Source of the DNA: DAOTUL01 sp034437435
Lineage (GTDB): Bacteria > Chloroflexota > Anaerolineae > Aggregatilineales > Phototrophicaceae
Direction: 5' to 3'
DNA length: 8,383 nt
Assembly (NCBI GenBank): GCA_964417785.1
Contig: CAYQJO010000192.1
Location: forward strand, 1 to 8,383
Below are positions 1 through 7,000 of the stretch, in pieces. The notes beneath the pieces are model-generated. The model was not told the origin of the DNA. It did not search any database and saw only the letters and a program-made list of their open reading frames with translations. Position 1 is the stretch's first letter. The number at the start of each line of letters is the position of its first letter. The translations under genes were made by a program, and so were the position numbers.

Positions 1-47
1 GACCACCGAGATCTACACTCTTTCCCTACACGACGCTCTTCCGATCT
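1..47 (+). other. Illumina P5/TruSeq read-1 adapter left on the contig end
   Basis: The first 47 bases match the 3' 47 bases of the standard Illumina universal (P5 plus read-1 primer) adapter and end in its CTCTTCCGATCT tail. Only the first 11 bases of that 58-base oligonucleotide are missing. This is library-construction sequence, not genome. Genuine sequence begins at 48, where an open reading frame is already running, so the true contig end is 48. The match is from memory of the adapter sequence but is continuous over the whole stretch. Confidence 0.98.
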
Positions 48-1382
48 GACATCGTTGATGTGCTAACTGAAATGGGTATCGACTATGTGATGCTGGACGA
101 AGATGCGACCAAATTGGGCGCGGTCGAGACCTGGGAAAATGCCAAAAAGTGTGCAGCGTTGTTCAAAGAACACGAGGACGAAATCGACGGCATTCTGGTA
201 TGTCTGCCCAACTTCGGTGACGAAAAAGGAATCGCCGAGACCATCCATCTCGCCAATTTGCAGGTGCCGATCCTGGTGCAGGCTTATCCCGACGACCTCG
301 ACCAGTTGATCCCATCGCGCCGCCGGGATGCATTCTGCGGCAAGATTTCCGTCTGCAATAATCTATACCAGTACGGCTATCCCTATACTGTCACCGAACA
401 GCACACCGTTCACCCCAAATCGGATTCGTTCAAAGCTGATCTGAAGAAGTTCGAGGGTGTGTGCCGCGTTGTCGGCGGATTGAAGCGGGCACGTCTGGGC
501 GCGGTTGGTGCGCGACCTAACGCTTTCAACACCACCCGCTACAGTGAAAAACTGCTGCAAGCCTTCGGCATCAGTGTACAGACCATCGACCTGTCGGATG
601 TCTTCGGGCCAGCACGCAAGCTGGCTGATGATGACAGCCGCGTGAAAGAACGGTTGGATCGCATCCAGGGTTATGTGAACACCGAGGGTGTGCCGTCGCC
701 GTCGATTCTTAAGATGGCAAAGATCGGTGTGATCCTGGATGAATGGATGGGGTCGTTAGACCTGACAGCCTCGGCCATCCAATGCTGGGACTCGCTGCAA
801 TTGAACTACGGTGTGAACGTCTGTACGTTAATGAGCATGATGAGCGAGCAGTTGATGCCGAGCGCCTGCGAAGTCGATGTCACCGGTGTGGTGTCCATGT
901 ACGCGCTGCAACTGGCGTCCAACACGCCAAGCGCCCTGGTGGACTGGAACAACAACTACGCTGACAACCCGGATAAGTGCGTGCTGTTCCATTGCGGAAA
1001 CTGGGCCAAGAGCTTTTTCGGCGATGAATTCAAAATGGAATACGCGCCCATCCTGGGATCGACACTCGGTGACGAAAACACCTACGGCGTTGTCTCCGGT
1101 CGCACCCCGGCGGGTCCATTCAGCTTTGCCCGTGTGACCACCGACGACCGGCATGGTGTCATCAAAGCATATATCGGCGATGGCATGTTTGTCGATGATC
1201 CATTGGAGACATTCGGCAGTCGTGCCGTTGTCGAGGTACCCGGACTCCAGAGCCTGATGCGCCATATCTGCAAGAATGGCTTTGAACACCACGCCGCCAT
1301 GAATGCCTCTCATTCAGCGGCGGTCCTGGCAGAAGCCTTCGAGACCTACTTCGAGTGGGATGTCTATCATCACATTGGCTGA
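48..1382 (+). CDS. L-fucose/L-arabinose isomerase-fold protein, 5'-truncated
   Basis: The reading frame is open from the first genuine base (Asp-Ile-Val-Asp before the GTG at 60) to the TGA at 1380-1382. The gene is therefore cut off at its 5' end, and the GTG at 60 is probably an internal Val codon, not the start. The visible 444 residues look like the L-fucose isomerase-like family, cytosolic metal-dependent aldose-ketose isomerases. The N-terminal part has a Rossmann-like pattern (DGILVCLPNFGDEKG, then VPILVQAYPDDLD). The C-terminal part has a Glu in ACEVDV (codon 870-872) and an Asp in ALVDWNNNY (codon 942-944), 24 residues apart. From memory this equals the Glu337-Asp361 metal-ligand spacing of E. 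coli FucI. A His pair in FEHHAAMNASH (1287-1292) and a later His could supply the third ligand. Substrate is not determinable; the family includes paralogues acting on several sugars. Perhaps 30-50 residues are missing. A hairpin follows the stop. Confidence 0.85.
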   Translation, partial: DIVDVLTEMGIDYVMLDEDATKLGAVETWENAKKCAALFKEHEDEIDGILVCLPNFGDEKGIAETIHLANLQVPILVQAYPDDLDQLIPSRRRDAFCGKISVCNNLYQYGYPYTVTEQHTVHPKSDSFKADLKKFEGVCRVVGGLKRARLGAVGARPNAFNTTRYSEKLLQAFGISVQTIDLSDVFGPARKLADDDSRVKERLDRIQGYVNTEGVPSPSILKMAKIGVILDEWMGSLDLTASAIQCWDSLQLNYGVNVCTLMSMMSEQLMPSACEVDVTGVVSMYALQLASNTPSALVDWNNNYADNPDKCVLFHCGNWAKSFFGDEFKMEYAPILGSTLGDENTYGVVSGRTPAGPFSFARVTTDDRHGVIKAYIGDGMFVDDPLETFGSRAVVEVPGLQSLMRHICKNGFEHHAAMNASHSAAVLAEAFETYFEWDVYHHIG

Positions 1383-1393
1383 TAGGCGAGCCA

Positions 1394-1420
1394 ACGGAGC
1401 GCAATTTCTCTGCGCTCCGT
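1394..1420 (+). terminator. Perfect 10-bp hairpin after the isomerase gene, probable terminator
   Basis: ACGGAGCGCA (1394-1403) and TGCGCTCCGT (1411-1420) are perfect reverse complements around a 7-nt loop, starting 12 bases after the stop codon. The stem is GC-rich as in intrinsic terminators. The bases after it (GAATATTATC) are AT-rich but lack a real T-run, so termination may be weak, or the hairpin may instead protect the mRNA 3' end. Confidence 0.65.
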
Positions 1421-1487
1421 GAATATTATCACAAGATAAGATGTGCAAAACATCACTAATATTTCACCTACCGCATATTAAGGCAAC

Positions 1488-1518
1488 TTGCTGAATTCAG
1501 TGTTATCGTGATTCTAAT
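1488..1518 (+). promoter_or_regulatory. Possible weak sigma-70 promoter for the small membrane protein
   Basis: TCTAAT (1513-1518) matches the -10 consensus at five of six positions. The only -35 candidate, TTGCTG (1488-1493), matches three of six and lies 19 bp upstream, longer than ideal. A start near 1525 would give a leader of about 18 nt. The preceding hairpin makes an independent promoter here likely, but this exact site is tentative. Confidence 0.3.
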
Positions 1519-1532
1519 AGATGAAATGTAAT

Positions 1533-1536
1533 GAGG
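1533..1536 (+). promoter_or_regulatory. Ribosome binding site GAGG that selects the ATG at 1543
   Basis: GAGG lies 6 nt before the ATG at 1543. The in-frame ATG at 1531 overlaps this site and has no Shine-Dalgarno match of its own, so 1543 is the better start. Confidence 0.6.
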
Positions 1537-1542
1537 TTAATC

Positions 1543-2064
1543 ATGTACGAGTCCAACATTTCCCAGGAAAAGCCCATTGAGGTCCCCTCGAATTTACCGG
1601 AGAACTACTACAGCAAACTACCCATCCGGTTTGGTGTCATCATCGGATTAATCGGTTCGGTCGTCATCATGTTGAGCGTGGCCGCCCTCAGCCTGGGTAC
1701 CGGTGAAAGCGTGTGGCTGTCAGCGCGTGTCATTGCCAGCACACTGCTGGGAGAAAGCGCTGCCAGCGGTGTCTTCCCGGTTATTCTGGGTACCATTATG
1801 CATCTGATTTCTGGTGCAATCTACGGCGCACTTTTCGCCTTTATATCTCCGAGGATGCCGCGAGGATTCTGGATCGTCGCTGGCCTGCTCTTTGGAATCG
1901 CTGTATGGTTGATCGCCCTCATCACTTTGCCGCTCGTCATTAACCTCATTGATACCGACTCAGTCGCCTATTTCAACGTGCTGCTGATTTCACACGTTAT
2001 CTTCGGCCTGAACCTCGGCGTCGCTGGCAGCCTGCATGGATACAGGCAGCGCCAGACCACATAA
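1543..2064 (+). CDS. Small four-helix membrane protein, DUF6789-like, function unknown
   Basis: The product has 173 residues from the ATG at 1543 (177 if the in-frame ATG at 1531 is used). After a polar N-terminal tail of about 28 residues come four probable membrane segments: roughly 29-51, 77-101, 108-135 and 143-165. The short positive loop SPRMPRG (102-108) between segments 2 and 3 suggests that side is cytoplasmic. Small-residue-rich helix motifs (HLISGAIYGALFA and HVIFGLNLGVAGSLHG), each with a His, may pack against each other. The pattern resembles small bacterial membrane proteins of the DUF6789 type, but that is a recollection, not a search. No catalytic motif is evident. It stands alone between a terminator-like hairpin and the assembly gap, and converges with the lyase gene. 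Confidence 0.75.
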   Translation: MYESNISQEKPIEVPSNLPENYYSKLPIRFGVIIGLIGSVVIMLSVAALSLGTGESVWLSARVIASTLLGESAASGVFPVILGTIMHLISGAIYGALFAFISPRMPRGFWIVAGLLFGIAVWLIALITLPLVINLIDTDSVAYFNVLLISHVIFGLNLGVAGSLHGYRQRQTT

Positions 2065-2068
2065 TCCA

Positions 2069-2168
2069 NNNNNNNNNNNNNNNNNNNNNNNNNNNNNNNN
2101 NNNNNNNNNNNNNNNNNNNNNNNNNNNNNNNNNNNNNNNNNNNNNNNNNNNNNNNNNNNNNNNNNNNN
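2069..2168. other. 100-N assembly gap
   Basis: Exactly 100 undetermined bases. Such round runs are normally placeholders of unknown true length joining two contigs in a scaffold. The gap lies 4 nt after the stop of the + strand membrane-protein gene and inside the 3' end of the - strand lyase gene, so it hides the lyase C-terminus and any terminator between the two convergent genes. Confidence 0.97.
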
Positions 2169-3956
2169 CAAAGACATGGTTTCTGAGGCCGGGTTATAGG
2201 GCGCATCGCAGACCAGTGTAGTCGTTCCGGATGGATTGAGCGCCCACATCGCGCTTCCGGGTCCGGCAGCGGTCCGCCAGACGGCCTGCCATTGAACAGC
2301 TTCACTCGACCGCGCATTGCTCAGATGTTCGTAGCCGATCTCAGTGAAGACGACATCGGTAGCCGCCAGACCATCAAAGGTCAACACGCCAGCATGGTGC
2401 CATGCCAGATCAATCTGGCGCGATTGCGGACACGTCACCTGTACCACATCGACAAAGTACCGCCCGGTCCAATGAATAGTACGCCGCAGCCGGACACCGG
2501 CATAGGATTCGTCGGAGTCATCGGGAAATTCCGCAACAGCTTCAGCGATGGTTACACCGTCATGCGTCTCAAACCGGACCAGTTCGCCCGTCAGTTCGGG
2601 CTGCAATGTGCTGTTTGTCAACACGGTATTATGCGACACCGTCTGCTTGTACCATGTGAAGTTCATGGCAATACCGTAACCGGGCGTTCCCAGATCAGGC
2701 GATAACCGCTGCCCATATCCCCACAACACCAGTGCCAGCTTGTCTGTGTGGCCGTGACCACCACCATGCGGCCCGTATTTGAGCAGTAGCTGCGTGTCGT
2801 TACTGTTGAGTATGACATATCCACTTGCCTCATGGACCGTGCTTTCGGAGGGCAAGGGTTCAGGATCGGGCAGCGTTTCCGGTCCAAATAACAGCGCGTC
2901 GAGCGAATCGCGCTGCGTGTAGCGGTCGTAGATGAGCGACATGGCCTGGGCATGTATGGGCTGCCCCCAGAAGGCATGAACGCGTTCAAACACCTCAACA
3001 TATTGGGCGATTCCGCCAGGCGGTGAAATATCAAACCAGCCATCGTTGAACGCCGGCAGGCTGAAATCGGGTCGCAGCATCTCCAACGGAGCGCTGAACA
3101 TGCGCTTGAGGCGTAGATTGTCCAGCAGTTCTGGATGACGATAGCGCAGCGCCACACCCAACGAGGTCATCGCCTGAGATGTGTAGAAATGGTAATGCGG
3201 GGAGCCTTCCCACCACCAACCGTCTTCCATGATGCCGTTTTGAATCTGCGCCGCCATGCCCCACTCCGGGTCAAACGTCGGTAGAATGTAACGCTCATCA
3301 TCCAGGACCACGCCAATCGTCGCCAGCCCGGCCAGATGCCAGCACTGGATATTGTGAATGCGCGTCCAGAGTTGCGTCAGCAGATGGTCGCCCAGGCCAC
3401 GCAAAAGGCGCTCACGGATATAGGTTTCGTCCTCCGTCGGGAGCGATTCGTGCAGCAAGTCAAAGGTCCAGGCCGCCGGAATGGCCCACACGGCCTCATC
3501 CAACGATTGTCCCATCACCCGACCCTGGCCGGCATGCGTACCATGCACCGGGTAATCAGGATAATTGCGGGCGTAGGCCATCAACACATCAACGGCATGT
3601 TGGCGAAACATCTCGTCGCCGGACATGACCCAGACAAGCGCCGCTGACCGCGCACTGGCGATCAACTCGGCGTTTCGAAAGGCTCGCCACGCTTCATCGT
3701 AAACGCCGCCGATGAACACCTCACCGTCTACCTCACAGACATGCTCGTGTGGTTTGTCGCGGTCATAGATCAGTCGAGTGGCATGAGTCGGACAGGTGTA
3801 ATCATGCACCCAACCCGCACCTTCCGACGGCACATCCAGTGGATGCGTCATCTCACGGGTAGATGTCTCTTTCATCTTCGCCACCACCGCGCCGAATTCA
3901 GGAGCGGCATAACGGGACTTGAGTCGGGCTAAATCACCCTGGATAAGCAGTTGCAT
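2169..3956 (-). CDS. Heparinase II/III family polysaccharide lyase (PL15/PL17-like), 3'-truncated by gap
   Basis: 596 residues are readable from the ATG at 3956-3954, preceded on the - strand by GAAAGGA (3963-3969) 6 nt away. A Cys/His cluster comes first (CPTH 55-58, C74), with the family-like stretch GGVYDEAWR (83-91). An alpha/alpha-barrel follows, with HNIQCW (201-206) and EDGWWWEGSPHYHFY (244-258), where Tyr and His residues are candidate catalytic groups. The C-terminal beta-sheet domain opens with GPHGGGHGHTDKL (395-407), then DLGTPGY (421-427) and the TVSHNTVL stretch (439-446, His442). These are hallmarks of alginate, oligo-alginate and heparin lyases that cleave uronic-acid polymers by beta-elimination. 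No signal peptide is visible, so it probably acts in the cytoplasm on imported oligosaccharides, as exo-acting PL15 enzymes do. Relatives have roughly 620-650 residues, so perhaps 30-50 are lost in the gap. It is divergent from the transporter operon. Substrate class is uncertain. Confidence 0.88.
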
Positions 3957-3983
3957 CGATGATCCTTTCTACAGGCTTGAAAT

Positions 3984-4012
3984 TTGACAGGTCAGACAGT
4001 GTGCGTTACATT
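3984..4012 (+). promoter_or_regulatory. Sigma-70-type promoter for the transporter operon
   Basis: A perfect -35 box TTGACA (3984-3989) is followed after exactly 17 bp by TACATT (4007-4012), a four-of-six -10 match. Transcription would begin near 4019, giving a leader of about 165 nt before the binding-protein gene. It lies in the only sizeable non-coding stretch (3957-4184), between divergent genes. Confidence 0.55.
3985..3994. promoter_or_regulatory. TGAC-N2-GTCA palindrome overlapping the -35 box, possible operator
   Basis: TGACAGGTCA (3985-3994) is an inverted repeat of TGAC/GTCA separated by two bases and overlaps the -35 hexamer. It is 29 bp from the start of the divergent lyase gene, so a protein bound here could affect both directions. 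A second GACAG (3995-3999) follows directly. The palindrome is short and could be chance; no regulator gene is in the window. Confidence 0.3.
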
Positions 4013-4095
4013 CTTAAACAATTCACCTGTAAGCAGAATAATTTTCCGTTAAAATATTTGCTAATGTTTTTTACACAATCAAACCTGTTCCAAAC

Positions 4096-4142
4096 GCAAC
4101 CACATATCAGGGATTTGGGTCTGGTGCAGTCCGTGTGGCTGC
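4096..4142 (+). promoter_or_regulatory. Imperfect hairpin in the long leader of the binding-protein gene
   Basis: GCA (4096-4098) plus CCACA (4100-4104) can pair with TGTGG (4134-4138) plus TGC (4140-4142), with one A-C mismatch at 4099/4139 and a 29-nt loop. It sits in the predicted leader (about 4019-4184). The rest of this leader is AT-rich, with no run of codons that resembles a gene. No known riboswitch is recognised. Confidence 0.25.
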
Positions 4143-4184
4143 TGATGTACCGTTGTTGAAGCTTAAATACTAAGGAGAAGTTGG

Positions 4185-5948
4185 ATGTTACGCAAATTTG
4201 CCTTGCCTTTGTTGATTGTACTCCTTGTGCTGGGTACGCTGGCTGGTGTCAGCGCCCAGGAAGAGGGTACCCGAGTGGATGTCTACGGACGAGAACTGCC
4301 CGCAGACGCCGCTGACTATGAGGATCAGGTCTGGACGGAACTCTGCAACGCCAACCGGACCGAGATTTCACTCTCATCGGTGGTAACCGTGTACCAGCGC
4401 ATCTGCGACATTCACGGCTTTGACCAGTTCAGCGACTCGCTGGTGCAACTTGACCAGAACATGCAGTTGTTCCCCGGCGCGGCCTCCAGTTGGGAAGTCC
4501 GCGAAGACGGTCTCTCATGGGTGTTTAACCTGCGCGGCGACCAGGTATGGAGCGATGGCACGCCTGTCACTGCCAACGACTGGGTGCGCAGCTTCCAGTT
4601 CATGGCTGACCCGGACAACGCCTATGACTTTGTGTGGATGTGGCAGGGTGTGATCGAAGGCTGGGATGAGGCCGTCGCTGGCGAAATCTCCGTCGAAGAG
4701 ATCGGCGTCATCGCCGAAGACGATAACACCCTCGTCGTCAGAACGCAGAATCCGTTCCCGCCGCTGCCCGCCACCATGGTCTACTGGCCGCCGATGCAGG
4801 CCGCTTCCCTGGGCGAACCCGGCAACTGGACACCGGGATACATCTTCGATCCGGAAACCCATGTTTCATCCGGGCCGTTCATCCTGAAGGAATTCGTTCC
4901 TGGTGATCGTCTCGTCCTGGAAGCCAACCCCACCTATGTCGGCCCGCGTACCCCCTGGCTGCGCGAGATTCGCGGCATCTACGGCGATCAGTTGAACAGC
5001 AGTTTCATCGCCTACCAGAACCACGAAATCGATAAGGTCAACTACATTCACCTGAAAACGGCGGATTACGAGATCATGAACGATAATCCGACCATGCGCG
5101 AGAACTTCCGCCCACACGCCGGTGACTTCCGTACCGACTATCTGCTGTTCGACACCTTCAACCCACCCTTCAACGATGTCAATGTCCGTCTGGCGTTTGC
5201 CAAAGCCGTTGACCGTGAAGCAATTGTCGATAATGTCATCAATGTCGGTGGTGCCGAAGCCGCTTACCCGGCGACCACCTTCCTGGCTCCGGGCTTCCCG
5301 GCCTGGGACGAAGAAGGCGCATTCACCGATTATCAGGCTTATGACTGCGAAGCCGCTCAAGGACTGCTGGCCGATGCTGGTTACCCTGATGGTGAGGGGT
5401 TCCCCGATCAGGAACTCAAACTACGCGGTGTGTCCGAAGGTATCCTCAACTGGTATCTGGCGGTGGCCGCTTCCATCAGTGAATGCCTGAACATTGACAT
5501 CAGCGTGAACAATATGGAGTTCAGCGCCTATATGGATGCGCTGCTGGCCCGCCCGACCGAACTGCAATTCGGTGGCGTTGACTACGGTATGGACTACCTC
5601 GACCCGGCCAACATGCTCGGCCTGTGGAAATCTACCGGTCGTCAGTCCTGGCGGGTCGCTGAATACGATAATCTGGTAAACGAAGCCGACCAGCTTGTGG
5701 GCGATCCAGAAACCCGTCTCGCCATGTATCACGACGCTGAGCGCATCCTGGTTGAAGACGTCGGCGGCGTGTTCCTGTTCCACCGTAACCTGGGCGACCT
5801 CTTCCAGCCCTATGTCGCTGGTGGTGAGTGCTTCACCCCCGATAATCAGGGCATCTCCGCCTATCACTGGAACAACCAGTGGTGCTGGGGTGAGTTCTAC
5901 ATCACACAGGATGTCTACGAATACGACACCTACCGTGAAGACGAATAA
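4185..5948 (+). CDS. Family 5 extracellular solute-binding protein of an ABC transporter (OppA/DppA-like)
   Basis: The 587-residue product starts at an ATG with AAGGAGA 7 nt upstream. Residues 1-24 form a signal peptide (two basic residues, a Leu-rich core, then GVSA before QEE) with a likely signal peptidase I cut after A24. There is no lipobox Cys, so this protein is released or held by other means. The mature part has family 5 hallmarks: SWEVREDGLSWVFNLR (102-117), SDGTPVTANDWVRSF (123-137), GPFILKEFVPGDRLVLEANP (230-249), FNDVNVRLAFAKAVDR (329-344) and a C-terminal region around DAERILVEDVGGVFLF (517-532). It captures a ligand outside the cell and delivers it to the permeases encoded downstream. 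Six Cys (54, 74, 388, 434, 549, 567) could form disulfides. Family 5 proteins bind peptides, nickel or oligosaccharides; the adjacent lyase favours oligosaccharide, by inference. Length is within the upper usual range. An 80-nt gap with a strong hairpin separates it from the permeases. Confidence 0.92.
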   Translation: MLRKFALPLLIVLLVLGTLAGVSAQEEGTRVDVYGRELPADAADYEDQVWTELCNANRTEISLSSVVTVYQRICDIHGFDQFSDSLVQLDQNMQLFPGAASSWEVREDGLSWVFNLRGDQVWSDGTPVTANDWVRSFQFMADPDNAYDFVWMWQGVIEGWDEAVAGEISVEEIGVIAEDDNTLVVRTQNPFPPLPATMVYWPPMQAASLGEPGNWTPGYIFDPETHVSSGPFILKEFVPGDRLVLEANPTYVGPRTPWLREIRGIYGDQLNSSFIAYQNHEIDKVNYIHLKTADYEIMNDNPTMRENFRPHAGDFRTDYLLFDTFNPPFNDVNVRLAFAKAVDREAIVDNVINVGGAEAAYPATTFLAPGFPAWDEEGAFTDYQAYDCEAAQGLLADAGYPDGEGFPDQELKLRGVSEGILNWYLAVAASISECLNIDISVNNMEFSAYMDALLARPTELQFGGVDYGMDYLDPANMLGLWKSTGRQSWRVAEYDNLVNEADQLVGDPETRLAMYHDAERILVEDVGGVFLFHRNLGDLFQPYVAGGECFTPDNQGISAYHWNNQWCWGEFYITQDVYEYDTYREDE

Positions 5949-5974
5949 CACCCGCTGTCTGATATGATGTCGTT

Positions 5975-6008
5975 CGACCATCCGGGGAGTCTGTTCCCCG
6001 GATGGTTG
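5975..6008 (+). terminator. Strong stem-loop between binding-protein and permease genes
   Basis: ACCATCCGGGGA (5977-5988) and TCCCCGGATGGT (5995-6006) pair perfectly over 12 bp around a 6-nt loop. One G-U and one C-G pair (5976/6007, 5975/6008) extend the stem to 14. No T-run follows, so full termination is unlikely. In transporter operons such hairpins often act as partial terminators or as 3' stabilisers that keep binding-protein mRNA in excess over permease mRNA. It also hides the in-frame ATG at 6002. Confidence 0.7.
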
Positions 6009-6014
6009 CTATTC

Positions 6015-6020
6015 AGGTGA
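6015..6020 (+). promoter_or_regulatory. Ribosome binding site AGGTGA that selects the ATG at 6029
   Basis: AGGTGA ends 8 nt before the ATG at 6029. The upstream in-frame ATG (6002) lies inside the 3' arm of the hairpin with no such site, and the GTG at 6017 overlaps this one. Confidence 0.65.
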
Positions 6021-6028
6021 ATCCATTC

Positions 6029-7000
6029 ATGACCGGTTACATCATTCGACGACTGCTTTCACTCATCTTCGTGATGTTCGTCGTCTCCGTTATTGTCTTC
6101 TTCCTCATGAACCAGATTCCCGGTGGACCGTTCAGTCTGGGTGAACGGGGTTACACTGAGGATGCCATGCAGAACATTCTGCGCAAGTATGGTCTGGATA
6201 AACCCATCCATGAGCGCTATTGGAATTACCTCACCAGCGCCCTACAACTGGATTTTGGCTATTCATTTTCAGTAGCTGGCAATCCCCCGGTGACAGAGGT
6301 CATCGCCCGGACCTGGCCGGTGACCATGCACCTGGGACTCTATACGATCATGTTCGCTTTCGGGTTCGGCATTCCCCTGGGCATGATCGCCGCTTACCAG
6401 CGCAACACATGGATCGACAACACCGTCACATTTGTGGCGACTCTGGGCTACGCCGTACCTAATTTCATCGTTGCCACCTGGTTTCTGCTCATCTTCGGTT
6501 ACCAACTCGGCTGGGGGAAATCGAGTCAGGTCATCATCGGACCCATTGTCGAAGGTGGCGCACCGCTTCTGTCCAGGGACTATATTCTGCCAGTTGTCAC
6601 CTACGGCCTGACACCACTGGCGATTGCAGCCCGCTACACCCGGTCCAGCTTCGCCGACGCACTCCGAGCAGACTATGTGCGCACGGCCCGCTCCAAAGGG
6701 TTGACCGAACGCAGGATCACCGCCATCCATGTCGCCCGCAACGCACTCATACCAATGGTGACGATCTTGCTGCCGCAAATCCCCAATCTGCTTACTGGTT
6801 CGCTGTTCATCGAGGTCATCTATGGCATTCCCGGCCTGGGCAAGTTCTTTGTCACCAGCATCTTCAACCAGGACTACCCGATGATTATGGCATTGGTGCT
6901 GCTGATCGCCTTCTTATGGGGCATCACATACCTGCTCACGGACATTCTCTACACGTTTATTGACCCGCGTGTCCGCGTCGGCGGGGGTCGCAGCGCATGA
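6029..7000 (+). CDS. ABC transporter permease, DppB/OppB family
   Basis: The 323-residue inner-membrane protein is one half of the transmembrane channel for the substrate delivered by the binding protein. The start at 6029 gives MTGYIIRRLLSL, the usual DppB opening: a short basic tail then a first membrane helix (about 9-28) ending in the conserved NQIPGGPF (28-35). About five further helices follow (roughly 101-123, 133-157, 185-203, 242-262, 284-308). The cytoplasmic EAA loop, which contacts the ATPase, is visible at about 209-242, with ADYVRTARSKGL (214-225) and ARNALIP (236-242). GIPGLGKFF (266-274) is another family signature. The length is typical. Its stop overlaps the next start as ATGA, indicating translational coupling to the DppC-type partner. 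Confidence 0.93.
   Translation: MTGYIIRRLLSLIFVMFVVSVIVFFLMNQIPGGPFSLGERGYTEDAMQNILRKYGLDKPIHERYWNYLTSALQLDFGYSFSVAGNPPVTEVIARTWPVTMHLGLYTIMFAFGFGIPLGMIAAYQRNTWIDNTVTFVATLGYAVPNFIVATWFLLIFGYQLGWGKSSQVIIGPIVEGGAPLLSRDYILPVVTYGLTPLAIAARYTRSSFADALRADYVRTARSKGLTERRITAIHVARNALIPMVTILLPQIPNLLTGSLFIEVIYGIPGLGKFFVTSIFNQDYPMIMALVLLIAFLWGITYLLTDILYTFIDPRVRVGGGRSA

Noticed and set aside
828..1313. 161-codon open frame on the - strand
   Set aside because: It is wholly antisense to the isomerase-fold gene, has no recognisable family features and is explained by codon bias of the real gene.
1424..1429. TATTAT as a -10 promoter box
   Set aside because: Five of six match, but it has no -35 partner and lies directly behind the terminator-like hairpin.
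1968..2168. Apparent continuation of the lyase reading frame through the gap to a stop near 1968
   Set aside because: The frame passes through unknown bases, and the part below 2069 is antisense to the membrane-protein gene. Its translation has no resemblance to a lyase C-terminus.
3959..4159. 66-codon + strand frame in the divergent control region
   Set aside because: Its start lies upstream of the predicted promoter with no good ribosome site of its own, the composition is that of AT-rich non-coding DNA, and no protein pattern is recognisable.
4866..5360. 164-codon open frame on the - strand
   Set aside because: Antisense shadow of the solute-binding-protein gene, without its own ribosome site or motif.
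5421..5981. 186-codon open frame on the - strand
   Set aside because: Antisense to the binding-protein gene end. The sense frame has clear family 5 features, and the antisense translation has none.
6002..6028. Upstream start of the DppB-type permease at 6002
   Set aside because: The ATG is inside the stem-loop arm and has no ribosome site. The start at 6029 has AGGTGA at good spacing and gives the usual family N-terminus.
6269..6778. 169-codon open frame on the - strand
   Set aside because: Antisense to the DppB-type permease. Its translation has no recognisable motif.
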